This document shows positions 1-5,208 of a stretch of DNA of 5,477 nt, piece after piece. The notes under the pieces were generated by a model. The model ran no database searches. It saw only the letters and a list, made by a program, of their open reading frames with translations, and was not told the DNA's origin. Source of the stretch: Pseudomonadota bacterium (lineage in GTDB: Bacteria > Pseudomonadota > Gammaproteobacteria > Burkholderiales > Methylophilaceae); NCBI GenBank assembly GCA_029549705.1, contig JAKPIR010000340.1, positions 1 through 5,477 on the forward strand. The letters run 5' to 3'. Each line of letters starts with the position of its first letter. The stretch's first letter is position 1. A program made the translations under genes and the position numbers.

Positions 1-231
1 AACGCTTCTGCCGCTCTTACACATTTTAATCAGGTGCTCGCGCAAAATAGCCGCCACACCAACGCGCTACTGTATTTGGCGCTGATGGACGCCGAAAATG
101 GCCGTAAAGAAGCCGCACTACAAAAGGCCACGCAATTAGATGCGCTTGATATTGAAGCCGCCAATCAAGTGAAGTTAGCGCTGGGTTTGCCAATTAAAAA
201 TGAAGTGCAAGATTGCCAAGCAACCTGCTAA
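1..231 (+). CDS. C-terminal part of a TPR-like protein (5' end outside window)
   Basis: The reading frame is open from the first base and stops with TAA at 229-231, so 76 C-terminal residues are visible. A GTG at 34 is only an internal valine; the frame continues upstream without a stop. The visible part is helical and alanine/leucine rich, with the spacing of tetratricopeptide helices: a first unit around ALTHFNQVLAQN, then NALLYLALMDAENGRKEAAL about 34 residues on, followed by a short tail ending in CQATC. TPR proteins are protein-protein interaction scaffolds; nothing here names the partner. The gene converges on the rlpA-like gene, with a hairpin repeat between them. A TPR or another helical-repeat fold is likely; the specific function is unknown. 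Confidence 0.55.
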   Translation, partial: NASAALTHFNQVLAQNSRHTNALLYLALMDAENGRKEAALQKATQLDALDIEAANQVKLALGLPIKNEVQDCQATC

Positions 232-272
232 TTGTTGCGCATTTTACACTTCAAAAATTCACCCTTTTTCTA

Positions 273-349
273 CGAGAAAAAATAAATGCTCTGCAAGCCT
301 TGTAAATAAAGGCTCGTAGCGCATCAAAAAAGGTTGCGCTTTAAATAGC
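273..349. repeat. 77-bp hairpin repeat, copy 1
   Basis: This segment aligns without gaps to 1705-1781; by eye about 60 of 77 positions agree, including an unbroken 24-bp core at 291-314. The core contains the 11-base loop ttgtaaataaa (300-310), flanked by arms 286-299 and 311-324 that pair with two mismatches and one wobble. A second small hairpin follows (agcgca at 318-323 with tgcgct at 335-340). An alternative 7-bp pairing joins ctacgag (270-276) to ctcgtag (313-319). It lies between two convergent genes. The rest of the 232-387 gap is AT-rich, with no gene visible. Confidence 0.75.
279..324 (-). terminator. possible rho-independent terminator of the rlpA-like gene
   Basis: Read on the minus strand, the imperfect 14-bp stem with 11-base loop (324 down to 286) is followed directly by the T-rich run TTATTTTTT (about 285 to 277), the usual form of an intrinsic terminator. 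It lies about 65 bases past the rlpA-like stop codon. On the plus strand the stem is followed by an A-run instead, so it does not look like a terminator for the TPR-like gene. The stem has two mismatches and a wobble, so strength is uncertain. Confidence 0.45.
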
Positions 350-387
350 ACACTTTTTAAGAAATTTATGGCTTAAAAAATTCGGTA

Positions 388-807
388 TTATTTGCCAAGC
401 ACTTCCAATTTTACACGCGCAGTTCCAGCACGATTTAAGCCGATTTTTTTGGCCGCTGCCACAGATAAATCAATAATCCGTCCGCGCACGTGCGGGCCGC
501 GGTCGTTAATGCGCACCACAACCGATTTGCCATTACGCAGATTAGTGACTTTTACTTTGGTGCCAAATGGCAAGCTCAGGTGCGCCGCGGTTAAGGCGTG
601 CGTGTTAAAAATCTCGCCATTGGCGGTGCGCCTGCCATGAAACTTGGCCGCATAGAAAGAAGCCAAGCCCACCATCGATTTATGTTTACTGACAGCACTT
701 GCAGGGTGCTTTAGTTTTTCTTTCGCAAGTAATGTGGTCGGCATACCAGCCAGCATGCCCAGCGCCAACATCAGCGTGACGCGTTGCTTTATTTTTGTGC
801 GTAACAT
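388..807 (-). CDS. rlpA: secreted RlpA-like double-psi beta-barrel protein
   Basis: The 139-residue product has a signal peptide (basic MLRTKIKQR, hydrophobic core to about residue 27, likely signal peptidase I cleavage after LLA, residue 28), so it should be periplasmic. There is no lipobox cysteine. Residues 46-138 form a double-psi beta-barrel of the RlpA type: GLASFYAAKFHGRRTANGE, then AAH, FGTKVKVTN and RINDRGPHVRGRIIDLS. Glu65, His76 and Asp102 have the same spacing (11 and 26) as the residues I recall as important in Pseudomonas RlpA, a lytic transglycosylase that cuts denuded peptidoglycan strands at the septum. The C-terminal SPOR domain of classical RlpA is absent, so targeting to denuded glycan must differ or be missing. 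The ATG at 807-805 has a good ribosome site (GGGAGA, 819-814) six bases upstream. The gene is divergent from cysE. The family is sure; lytic activity is inferred. Confidence 0.85.
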   Translation of the reverse strand: MLRTKIKQRVTLMLALGMLAGMPTTLLAKEKLKHPASAVSKHKSMVGLASFYAAKFHGRRTANGEIFNTHALTAAHLSLPFGTKVKVTNLRNGKSVVVRINDRGPHVRGRIIDLSVAAAKKIGLNRAGTARVKLEVLGK

Positions 808-900
808 GCTATTTCTCCCGATGTAGATGAAGGCAACCTAAACCAAAATCACGCGACCGAAAACTTCAACATTCACACCTCTGCCTTCAAGTATGGATTG

Positions 901-909
901 TGGCATAAT
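901..909 (+). promoter_or_regulatory. candidate extended -10 promoter of cysE
   Basis: TGG CATAAT at 901-909 fits an extended -10 element (TGn followed by a TATAAT-like hexamer); no good -35 hexamer lies 16-18 bases upstream. Transcription would be expected to start about seven bases downstream, at or next to the A of the cysE ATG at 916. No Shine-Dalgarno sequence is visible before that ATG, which is consistent with a leaderless message. Inferred from sequence only. Confidence 0.35.
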
Positions 910-915
910 ACCGCC

Positions 916-1656
916 ATGTTTAATCACCTCAAAGAAGACATTTCCATCGTATTCGAGCGCGACCCAGCCGCGCGTACACGATTTGAGATACTCACCACTT
1001 ATCCTGGCGTGCATGCGCTGATTATGCACCGCATCAGTCATTGGCTATGGAAGGCCGATTTGTTTTGGCTAGGGCGATTTTTCTCACACCTCGGCCGCTG
1101 GCTCACCGGCATTGAAATTCACCCGGGAGCAACCATTGGCCGCCGTGTTTTTATTGACCATGGCATGGGTGTGGTGATTGGTGAAACCGCAGTAATTGGT
1201 GATGATTGCACGCTCTACCACGGCGTCACCCTAGGTGGCACGTCTTGGAACAAAGGCAAACGCCACCCAACACTTGAGCAAGGTGTTGTGATTGGCGCTG
1301 GCGCAAAAGTGTTGGGGCCAATTACCATCGGCAAAAACGCTAAAATTGGCTCCAATGCGGTGGTGGTAAAAGATGTGCCTGAAAATGCCACCGCGGTCGG
1401 TATCCCCGCGCGCATTTTAGAAGAAGAAAAATCCAAACAACGTGAGGCCACCGCTCAAAAAATTGGCTTTGCGGCTTACGCAGTTGGCAATGATGAAAAT
1501 GACCCGATGATTAAAGCCCTACATTCTTTGCTTGACCATGCCAATCAACAGGATATCGCGATTGAAACGCTAAAAACGCAAGTCGCCCAACTTACCGATG
1601 AAAAAGCAGATGCAGAGTTAGCTGAAGCATTCGCGAGCAAAAAACCTAAAAAGTAA
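916..1656 (+). CDS. cysE: serine O-acetyltransferase CysE
   Basis: CysE transfers acetyl from acetyl-CoA to L-serine, giving O-acetylserine for cysteine synthesis in the cytoplasm. The 246-residue protein has a short helical N-terminus (FERDPAARTRFEIL, typical of family starts), then a left-handed beta-helix of hexapeptide repeats at about 65-165 (IHPGATIG, VVIGETAVIGDD, VVIGAGAKVLG, AKIGSNAVV). His82 in IDHGMG, Arg116-His117 in KGKRHP and Glu67 in GIEIHPGA fit the E. coli catalytic residues His158, Arg192-His193 and Asp143 by spacing; Glu at the last is usual in the short, Bacillus-type class. It lacks the long N-terminal helical domain of E. coli CysE but carries a C-terminal extension of about 75 residues, probably helical or coiled coil, ending KKPKK. 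The ATG at 916 is preferred to the TTG at 898 because family homology begins there. It lies upstream of the isc operon, where cysteine is the sulfur donor. Confidence 0.93.
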   Translation: MFNHLKEDISIVFERDPAARTRFEILTTYPGVHALIMHRISHWLWKADLFWLGRFFSHLGRWLTGIEIHPGATIGRRVFIDHGMGVVIGETAVIGDDCTLYHGVTLGGTSWNKGKRHPTLEQGVVIGAGAKVLGPITIGKNAKIGSNAVVVKDVPENATAVGIPARILEEEKSKQREATAQKIGFAAYAVGNDENDPMIKALHSLLDHANQQDIAIETLKTQVAQLTDEKADAELAEAFASKKPKK

Positions 1657-1665
1657 GCTCCTTTT

Positions 1666-1687
1666 TAAAAGCTAAAAACTGCTTTTA
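1666..1687 (+). terminator. weak AT-rich hairpin after cysE
   Basis: TAAAAGC at 1666-1672 pairs exactly with GCTTTTA at 1681-1687 around an 8-base loop, ten bases after the cysE stop. The stem is AT-rich and the only T-run lies inside the right arm, so termination here would be weak. It may act together with the stronger hairpin at 1717-1757. Confidence 0.25.
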
Positions 1688-1704
1688 TACTTAGCAAGTA
1701 GCGC

Positions 1705-1781
1705 CGAGAAAAATTCGCTGCCCTGCAAGCCTTGTAAATAAAGGCTTGCAGGGCAGCACAAAAGGGTTGCTATAAAATAGC
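1705..1781. repeat. 77-bp hairpin repeat, copy 2 (perfect 15-bp stem)
   Basis: This is the second copy of the repeat at 273-349, of equal length and in the same orientation. Its central stem is perfect: gctgccctgcaagcc (1717-1731) pairs with 1743-1757 across the same 11-base loop found in copy 1. Further small hairpins follow, including gctat-aaa-atagc at 1769-1781. Read on the minus strand the stem is followed by GAATTTTTCTC, terminator-like, but no minus-strand gene lies upstream of it. On the plus strand it could protect the cysE mRNA 3' end or slow polymerase. With one other copy in 5.5 kb this is probably an abundant repeat family of this genome. Confidence 0.8.
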
Positions 1782-1860
1782 TCCTTTAAAAAGGGAATGA
1801 TCGACTTAACTCCTTTTGCAAAGTATATTAGGATTCTAAACGACACCTACCCCCCTAATC

Positions 1861-1949
1861 CGTCATACCAGCGCAGGCTGGAATCCAGCCAAAACCAAGA
1901 ATCGACACGCTTTGCGCGTCACTGGATACCAGCCTACGCTGGTATGACG
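1861..1949. mobile_element. MITE-like palindromic element with 28-bp terminal inverted repeats
   Basis: The ends, 1861-1888 and 1922-1949, are inverted copies of each other at 26 of 28 positions, starting CGTCATACCAGCG. Each end is itself partly palindromic (CCAGCGCAGGCTGG). The middle holds another near-palindrome, gacacgc-ttt-gcgcgtc at 1904-1920. Repeats of this kind (CGTCATTCC... with ...GGAATCCAG) are scattered in many proteobacterial genomes, and their chance translation gives the well-known peptide WIPAYAGMT, present here too. No target-site duplication is evident and it encodes nothing. It could fold into a long RNA hairpin between cysE and iscR. Whether it moves, and by which transposase, cannot be seen. 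Confidence 0.75.
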
Positions 1950-2028
1950 AGCCTGAGTTTTGTTGATAATGATGGCTTATTGGAGCTTAGGGATTTCAGT
2001 ATATCAACCCCTTTAAATAGATAGCCTT

Positions 2029-2048
2029 GGCAAGCTGCCCCTTTTTTT
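2029..2048 (+). terminator. possible small terminator upstream of the iscR promoter
   Basis: GGCA-AGC-TGCC at 2029-2039 can form a short GC-rich hairpin, followed by CC and seven T residues (2042-2048). A four-base-pair stem is short for an intrinsic terminator. If real, it would insulate the isc operon from cysE transcripts. The rest of 1950-2100 shows no gene. Confidence 0.25.
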
Positions 2049-2106
2049 CAAACCTGTTATTTTGATGCTTTAAGGGTAATTTCACCCTAAGAAACTTTTA
2101 CGCATA

Positions 2107-2139
2107 ATAATTGACTAAATCACTAGGTTATTATAGAAT
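2107..2139 (+). promoter_or_regulatory. isc operon promoter with type 1 IscR box
   Basis: TTGACT (2111-2116) and TAGAAT (2134-2139) are separated by exactly 17 bases, a strong sigma-70 promoter, with transcription expected near 2146. The 25 bases at 2107-2131 match the E. coli type 1 IscR site consensus, as I recall it, at about 21 of 25 positions, including the ATA...TTGACT left half and the GG.TAT right end. The box covers the -35 and part of the spacer, so bound [2Fe-2S]-IscR would block polymerase. This is the autorepression arrangement known from E. coli iscRSUA. IscR binding here is inferred. Confidence 0.75.
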
Positions 2140-2171
2140 TCAAACCTAGGAAATTAAAAAAGTCATTTATT

Positions 2172-2684
2172 ATGAGACTCACCACAAAAGGCCGTTTTGC
2201 AGTGACCGCGATGCTAGACCTCGCACTCCATGAGGCGCAAGAGGTGGCGGCGCAAGTCACGCCCATCCAACAAGGCGTTGGCAGCAAACCTATCACCTTG
2301 GCTGGCATTAGCGAGCGCCAACATATTTCGCTCTCCTATTTAGAGCAGTTATTTAGTCGCCTGCGTAAAGATGGTTTAGTGAGCAGCGTGCGCGGGCCAG
2401 GCGGCGGCTATCGTTTAGCCAAACCCGCCAGTGAAATCAGCGTATCCAATATTATTACCGCAGTGGACGAATTGATTGACGCAACGCAATGCGGCGGCAC
2501 TGAAAACTGTCATGATGAAGGCCGTTGTATGACGCATGATTTATGGACAGCGCTGAACGGCAAAATTTTGGAATATTTATCTGGTGTAAGTTTGGCTGAA
2601 CTGGTTGCAAACCAGTTGAATAAGCAAAACAATCAGCCGGTGCAATTCACACTGAAGCGCGAAAGCGCGCAATTACGGGCTTAA
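2172..2684 (+). CDS. iscR: Fe-S cluster sensing transcription regulator IscR
   Basis: IscR is an Rrf2-family regulator that binds a [2Fe-2S] cluster and represses its own isc operon when clusters are plentiful. The 170-residue product begins MRLTTKGRFAVTAMLDLAL, the canonical family start, so this ATG is preferred although no Shine-Dalgarno sequence lies at normal distance (TAGGAAA ends nearly 20 bases upstream). The winged helix-turn-helix spans about 1-80 with SERQHISLSYLEQLFSRLR as recognition region and RGPGGGYRL as wing. Cys107, Cys113, Cys119 and His122 have the exact spacing of the E. coli ligands Cys92, Cys98, Cys104 and His107. Glu58 matches E. coli Glu43, which tunes site specificity. 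The protein carries about 15 extra residues between the first two helices (within 21-40). It is the first gene of the operon, 19 bases before the next. Confidence 0.96.
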   Translation: MRLTTKGRFAVTAMLDLALHEAQEVAAQVTPIQQGVGSKPITLAGISERQHISLSYLEQLFSRLRKDGLVSSVRGPGGGYRLAKPASEISVSNIITAVDELIDATQCGGTENCHDEGRCMTHDLWTALNGKILEYLSGVSLAELVANQLNKQNNQPVQFTLKRESAQLRA

Positions 2685-2703
2685 GGCAAACTAAAAGACG
2701 ATT

Positions 2704-3849
2704 ATGTCACACGTTTATTTTGATCATAATGCTACGACCGCACTCGATAGCCGCGTGTTGAAAGCCATGTTGCCGTTTTTAACCACGCAACAGGGTAATG
2801 CTACGAGCCGCCATGCTTATGGAAGGTTTGCGCGTGATGCCATTGAAACCGCACGTGAACAAGTCGCAAATGCTGTTGGTGCCTACCCAAGCCAAGTTGT
2901 ATTTACCGCAAGTGGCACTGAAGCCAATAACTTTGCCATCACTGGCATGGCGGCAAAGCAGCCGAATACGCAAATTGCCATTAGCGCAATTGAGCACCCT
3001 TGTGTGACACGGCCAGCCGAAATGATGCAATCTCGCGGTTGGAAATTAGCAAAGATGGGTGTGAATCATCAATGTGAACTCGACTTTGCTCAACTTGAAA
3101 ATGCATTGCGTGTGCCGACCAGCTTGGTTTCTGTGATGCTTGCCAACAACGAAACGGGCGCAATACAGAATATTGCAGGCGTAGCTGAATTAGCCAGAAA
3201 AAACGGTGCTTATGTGCATACCGATGCAGTACAGGCTTTTGGTAAAATTGATGTTAATTTTGAAGCGTTAAATGTGCATGCCATGACTATTTCAAGCCAT
3301 AAAATTCATGGCCCGCAAGGTGTTGGTGCGCTTATTTTAGATAAACGCGTCGACATTGCCCCCTTTATGCTGGGTGGCGGTCAAGAAAAAGGTCTACGCA
3401 GTGGCACAGAAAATGTGGCTGCAATTGTCGGCTTTGGCATAGCCTGTGAATTAGCGATAGAAAAATTGCATGAACATGCGCTACACACGCAAAGTTTGCG
3501 CCAGCAGTTAGAAAACGGCTTGCAAGCGCTCAACGCCACAATTTTTAGCCACCACGCAACAAGATTGCCCAATACCAGTTTTTTTGCTTTTCCTAATATT
3601 GAGGGCGAAACATTAGTCATGGCGCTTGATAAAAAAGGCTTTGCCGTCGCAAGTGGTTCGGCTTGCTCTAGCGACAGCACTGAACCAAGCCACGTACTGC
3701 TAGCCATGGGTATTGCGCCAGATTTAGCCCGTGGGGCGATTCGCGTGAGTTTTGATGCCAGCAATACGGTAGAACAAGTTTCAGCTTTTTTAACCATACT
3801 GAAACAAGAATTAAAAAGATTACAGCAGATGGTCGCGATGGCGGCTTAA
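2704..3849 (+). CDS. second, NifS-like cysteine desulfurase of the isc operon
   Basis: This is a class V, PLP-dependent cysteine desulfurase (381 residues) that should convert cysteine to alanine and a protein persulfide. Visible are the PLP lysine Lys200 in SSHKIHGPQG, His98 in AIEHPC, Asp174 and Gln177 in HTDAVQ, the GTEANN phosphate-binding turn, LGGGQEKGLRSGTEN, and the sulfur-carrying Cys321 in ASGSACSS. Several motifs (ANNETG, HTDAVQ, GTEN, EPSHV) are closer to NifS than to the neighbouring IscS. It stops shortly after the last core helix (ELKRLQQM), so it lacks the SPLWEMY...W tail with which IscS binds IscU. It sits 19 bases after iscR and 35 before iscS, surely co-transcribed; no strong ribosome site is visible. 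Its acceptor is unknown: IscU, another carrier or a tRNA/cofactor thiolation partner are possible. I give no symbol because iscS belongs to the next gene. Confidence 0.9.
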   Translation: MSHVYFDHNATTALDSRVLKAMLPFLTTQQGNATSRHAYGRFARDAIETAREQVANAVGAYPSQVVFTASGTEANNFAITGMAAKQPNTQIAISAIEHPCVTRPAEMMQSRGWKLAKMGVNHQCELDFAQLENALRVPTSLVSVMLANNETGAIQNIAGVAELARKNGAYVHTDAVQAFGKIDVNFEALNVHAMTISSHKIHGPQGVGALILDKRVDIAPFMLGGGQEKGLRSGTENVAAIVGFGIACELAIEKLHEHALHTQSLRQQLENGLQALNATIFSHHATRLPNTSFFAFPNIEGETLVMALDKKGFAVASGSACSSDSTEPSHVLLAMGIAPDLARGAIRVSFDASNTVEQVSAFLTILKQELKRLQQMVAMAA

Positions 3850-3884
3850 AAATAGTCAGCAATTAAGAAAGTAAAGTGTAAAAA

Positions 3885-5099
3885 ATGGATAGAGACCCAA
3901 TTTATTTAGATTACTCCGCCACCACGCCCGTGGACCCGCGTGTAGCGGCCAAAATGATTCCATACTTGACGGAGCATTATGGTAATCCTGCATCACGCAG
4001 CCATCCATATGGCTGGACTGCTGAAAAAGCGGTGGAAAATGCGCGCGAAGAAGTCGCAAAATTAGTAAACGCTGACCCTCGAGAAATTGTTTGGACATCC
4101 GGCGCTACAGAATCAAACAACTTGGCGATTAAAGGTGCGGCTAACTTTTATGCCAACACAAAAGGCAAGCATATAATTACCGTGGCCACTGAGCATAAAG
4201 CGGTGATTGACACCGTTCGTGAATTAGAGCGCCAAGGTTTTACCGCCACTTATTTAGAGCCGGAACCTACAGGTTTGTTGGATTTGGAAAAATTCAAAGC
4301 GGCGATTCGCCCTGATACGGTATTAGCTTCTGTGATGCTGGTGAATAATGAAATTGGTGTGATTCAAGATATAGAAGCTATCGGCAACATTTGCCGCGCG
4401 CATGGCGTGATTTTTCATGTCGATGCCGCGCAAGCCACGGGAAAAGTCGCCATTGATTTAGATAAGTTACCAGTTGACCTCATGAGTTTCAGCGCCCACA
4501 AAACCTACGGCCCTAAAGGTATTGGCGCATTGTATGTACGCCGTAAACCGCGTATTCGCATTGAAGCACAAATGCATGGCGGTGGGCATGAGCGGGGTAT
4601 GCGTTCTGGCACCTTAGCCACGCACCAAATCGTTGGCATGGGCGAAGCGTTTCGTATCGCGCGTGAAGAAATGGAAATGGAAAATGCACGCATTCGCAAA
4701 TTGCGCGACCGACTGCTTGCAGGGTTGCAAAGTATTGAAGAAACCTATATCAATGGCGAGCTGGAGCATCGAATTCCACATAATTTAAATATCAGCTTTA
4801 ACTATGTGGAAGGTGAATCACTGATTATGGCGGTGAAAGGCATTGCGGTTTCAAGCGGCTCAGCGTGTACTTCTGCCAGCTTAGAACCTAGTTACGTACT
4901 ACGCGCGCTCGGGCGTAGTGATGAACTGGCGCACAGTTCCATTCGGTTTAGTATCGGACGATTCACCACCGAAGCCGATGTAGATTACACCATAGCGCTG
5001 TTGAAAGAAAAAATTGGTAAATTACGCGAATTATCGCCACTTTGGGAAATGTACCAAGATGGCATTGATATTAGCAAGGTGCAGTGGGCAGCGCATTAA
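3885..5099 (+). CDS. iscS: cysteine desulfurase IscS
   Basis: IscS is the housekeeping PLP enzyme that removes sulfur from cysteine and delivers it to IscU for Fe-S cluster assembly, and to partners such as TusA and ThiI for tRNA thiolation and thiamin synthesis. The product has 404 residues, the same as E. coli IscS, and key residues fall at the same numbers: His104 (ATEHKAV), Lys206 binding PLP (SAHKTYGPKG) and Cys328 on the mobile loop (SSGSACTSASLEPSYVLRALG). The C-terminal tail SPLWEMYQDGIDISKVQW, the IscU-docking segment, is intact. The start MDRDPIYLDYSATTPVDPRV is typical; the upstream region has only a weak purine-rich ribosome site (AAGAAAG). It follows the NifS-like paralogue by 35 bases and is separated from iscU by a 109-base spacer with inverted repeats. 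Confidence 0.97.
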   Translation: MDRDPIYLDYSATTPVDPRVAAKMIPYLTEHYGNPASRSHPYGWTAEKAVENAREEVAKLVNADPREIVWTSGATESNNLAIKGAANFYANTKGKHIITVATEHKAVIDTVRELERQGFTATYLEPEPTGLLDLEKFKAAIRPDTVLASVMLVNNEIGVIQDIEAIGNICRAHGVIFHVDAAQATGKVAIDLDKLPVDLMSFSAHKTYGPKGIGALYVRRKPRIRIEAQMHGGGHERGMRSGTLATHQIVGMGEAFRIAREEMEMENARIRKLRDRLLAGLQSIEETYINGELEHRIPHNLNISFNYVEGESLIMAVKGIAVSSGSACTSASLEPSYVLRALGRSDELAHSSIRFSIGRFTTEADVDYTIALLKEKIGKLRELSPLWEMYQDGIDISKVQWAAH

Positions 5100-5103
5100 A
5101 TGA

Positions 5104-5188
5104 AGTCGTTAGTAGGTAGTCGTTAGTTTTTAGTTAAAAGACAACACCCGCTAAACAACTAATGACTATAGACTAACGTCTAACGACT
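5104..5188. repeat. inverted arrays of degenerate heptanucleotide repeats between iscS and iscU
   Basis: The left arm reads as consecutive 7-base units, GTCGTTA, GTAGGTA, GTCGTTA, GTTTTTA, GTTAAAA (5105-5139). The right arm, read on the minus strand from about 5188 down, gives GTCGTTA, GACGTTA, GTCTATA, GTCATTA. The 10-mer AGTCGTTAGT occurs twice, at 5104-5113 and 5118-5127. In RNA, 5104-5112 pairs perfectly with 5180-5188, and 5118-5127 pairs with 5158-5167 with one G-U pair, so a long interrupted hairpin can form just before the iscU ribosome site. No T-run follows, so it is not a standard terminator. It could modulate processing or relative expression of iscU. Confidence 0.7.
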
Positions 5189-5194
5189 AGACAC

Positions 5195-5200
5195 AAGGAG
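5195..5200 (+). promoter_or_regulatory. strong ribosome binding site of iscU
   Basis: AAGGAG lies eight bases before the iscU ATG. It is the clearest Shine-Dalgarno sequence on the plus strand of this window; the upstream isc genes have weak ones. This suggests iscU is translated at a higher rate, and it lies just outside the heptad hairpin ending at 5188. Confidence 0.8.
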
Positions 5201-5208
5201 TAACAATC

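Noticed and set aside
286..324. Copy 1 hairpin as a terminator of the plus-strand TPR-like gene
   Set aside because: On the plus strand the stem is followed by A residues rather than a T-run; the terminator-like arrangement exists only on the minus strand.
392..640. 82-residue plus-strand frame within the rlpA-like gene
   Set aside because: It is antisense to the clear double-psi beta-barrel protein and has no family resemblance.
898..915. TTG at 898 as the cysE start
   Set aside because: It adds six residues (MWHNTA) before the conserved family start, overlaps the likely -10 element and has no ribosome site.
838..1041. 67-residue minus-strand frame overlapping the cysE start
   Set aside because: It overlaps the conserved CysE N-terminus antisense and occupies the divergent promoter region; no domain or ribosome site supports it.
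1797..2024. 75-residue plus-strand open frame between cysE and iscR
   Set aside because: It runs through the palindromic element and contains the WIPAYAGMT peptide, a known spurious translation of that repeat. It has no ribosome site and no protein-like features outside the repeat.
3381..3797. 138-residue minus-strand frame inside the NifS-like gene
   Set aside because: It lies antisense to a conserved enzyme whose motifs are all on the plus strand; its sequence shows no recognisable domain.
5104..5188. CRISPR array or tRNA in the iscS-iscU spacer
   Set aside because: The repeats are 7 bases, degenerate and inverted, without spacers of constant length; no cloverleaf or CCA-type acceptor stem is visible.
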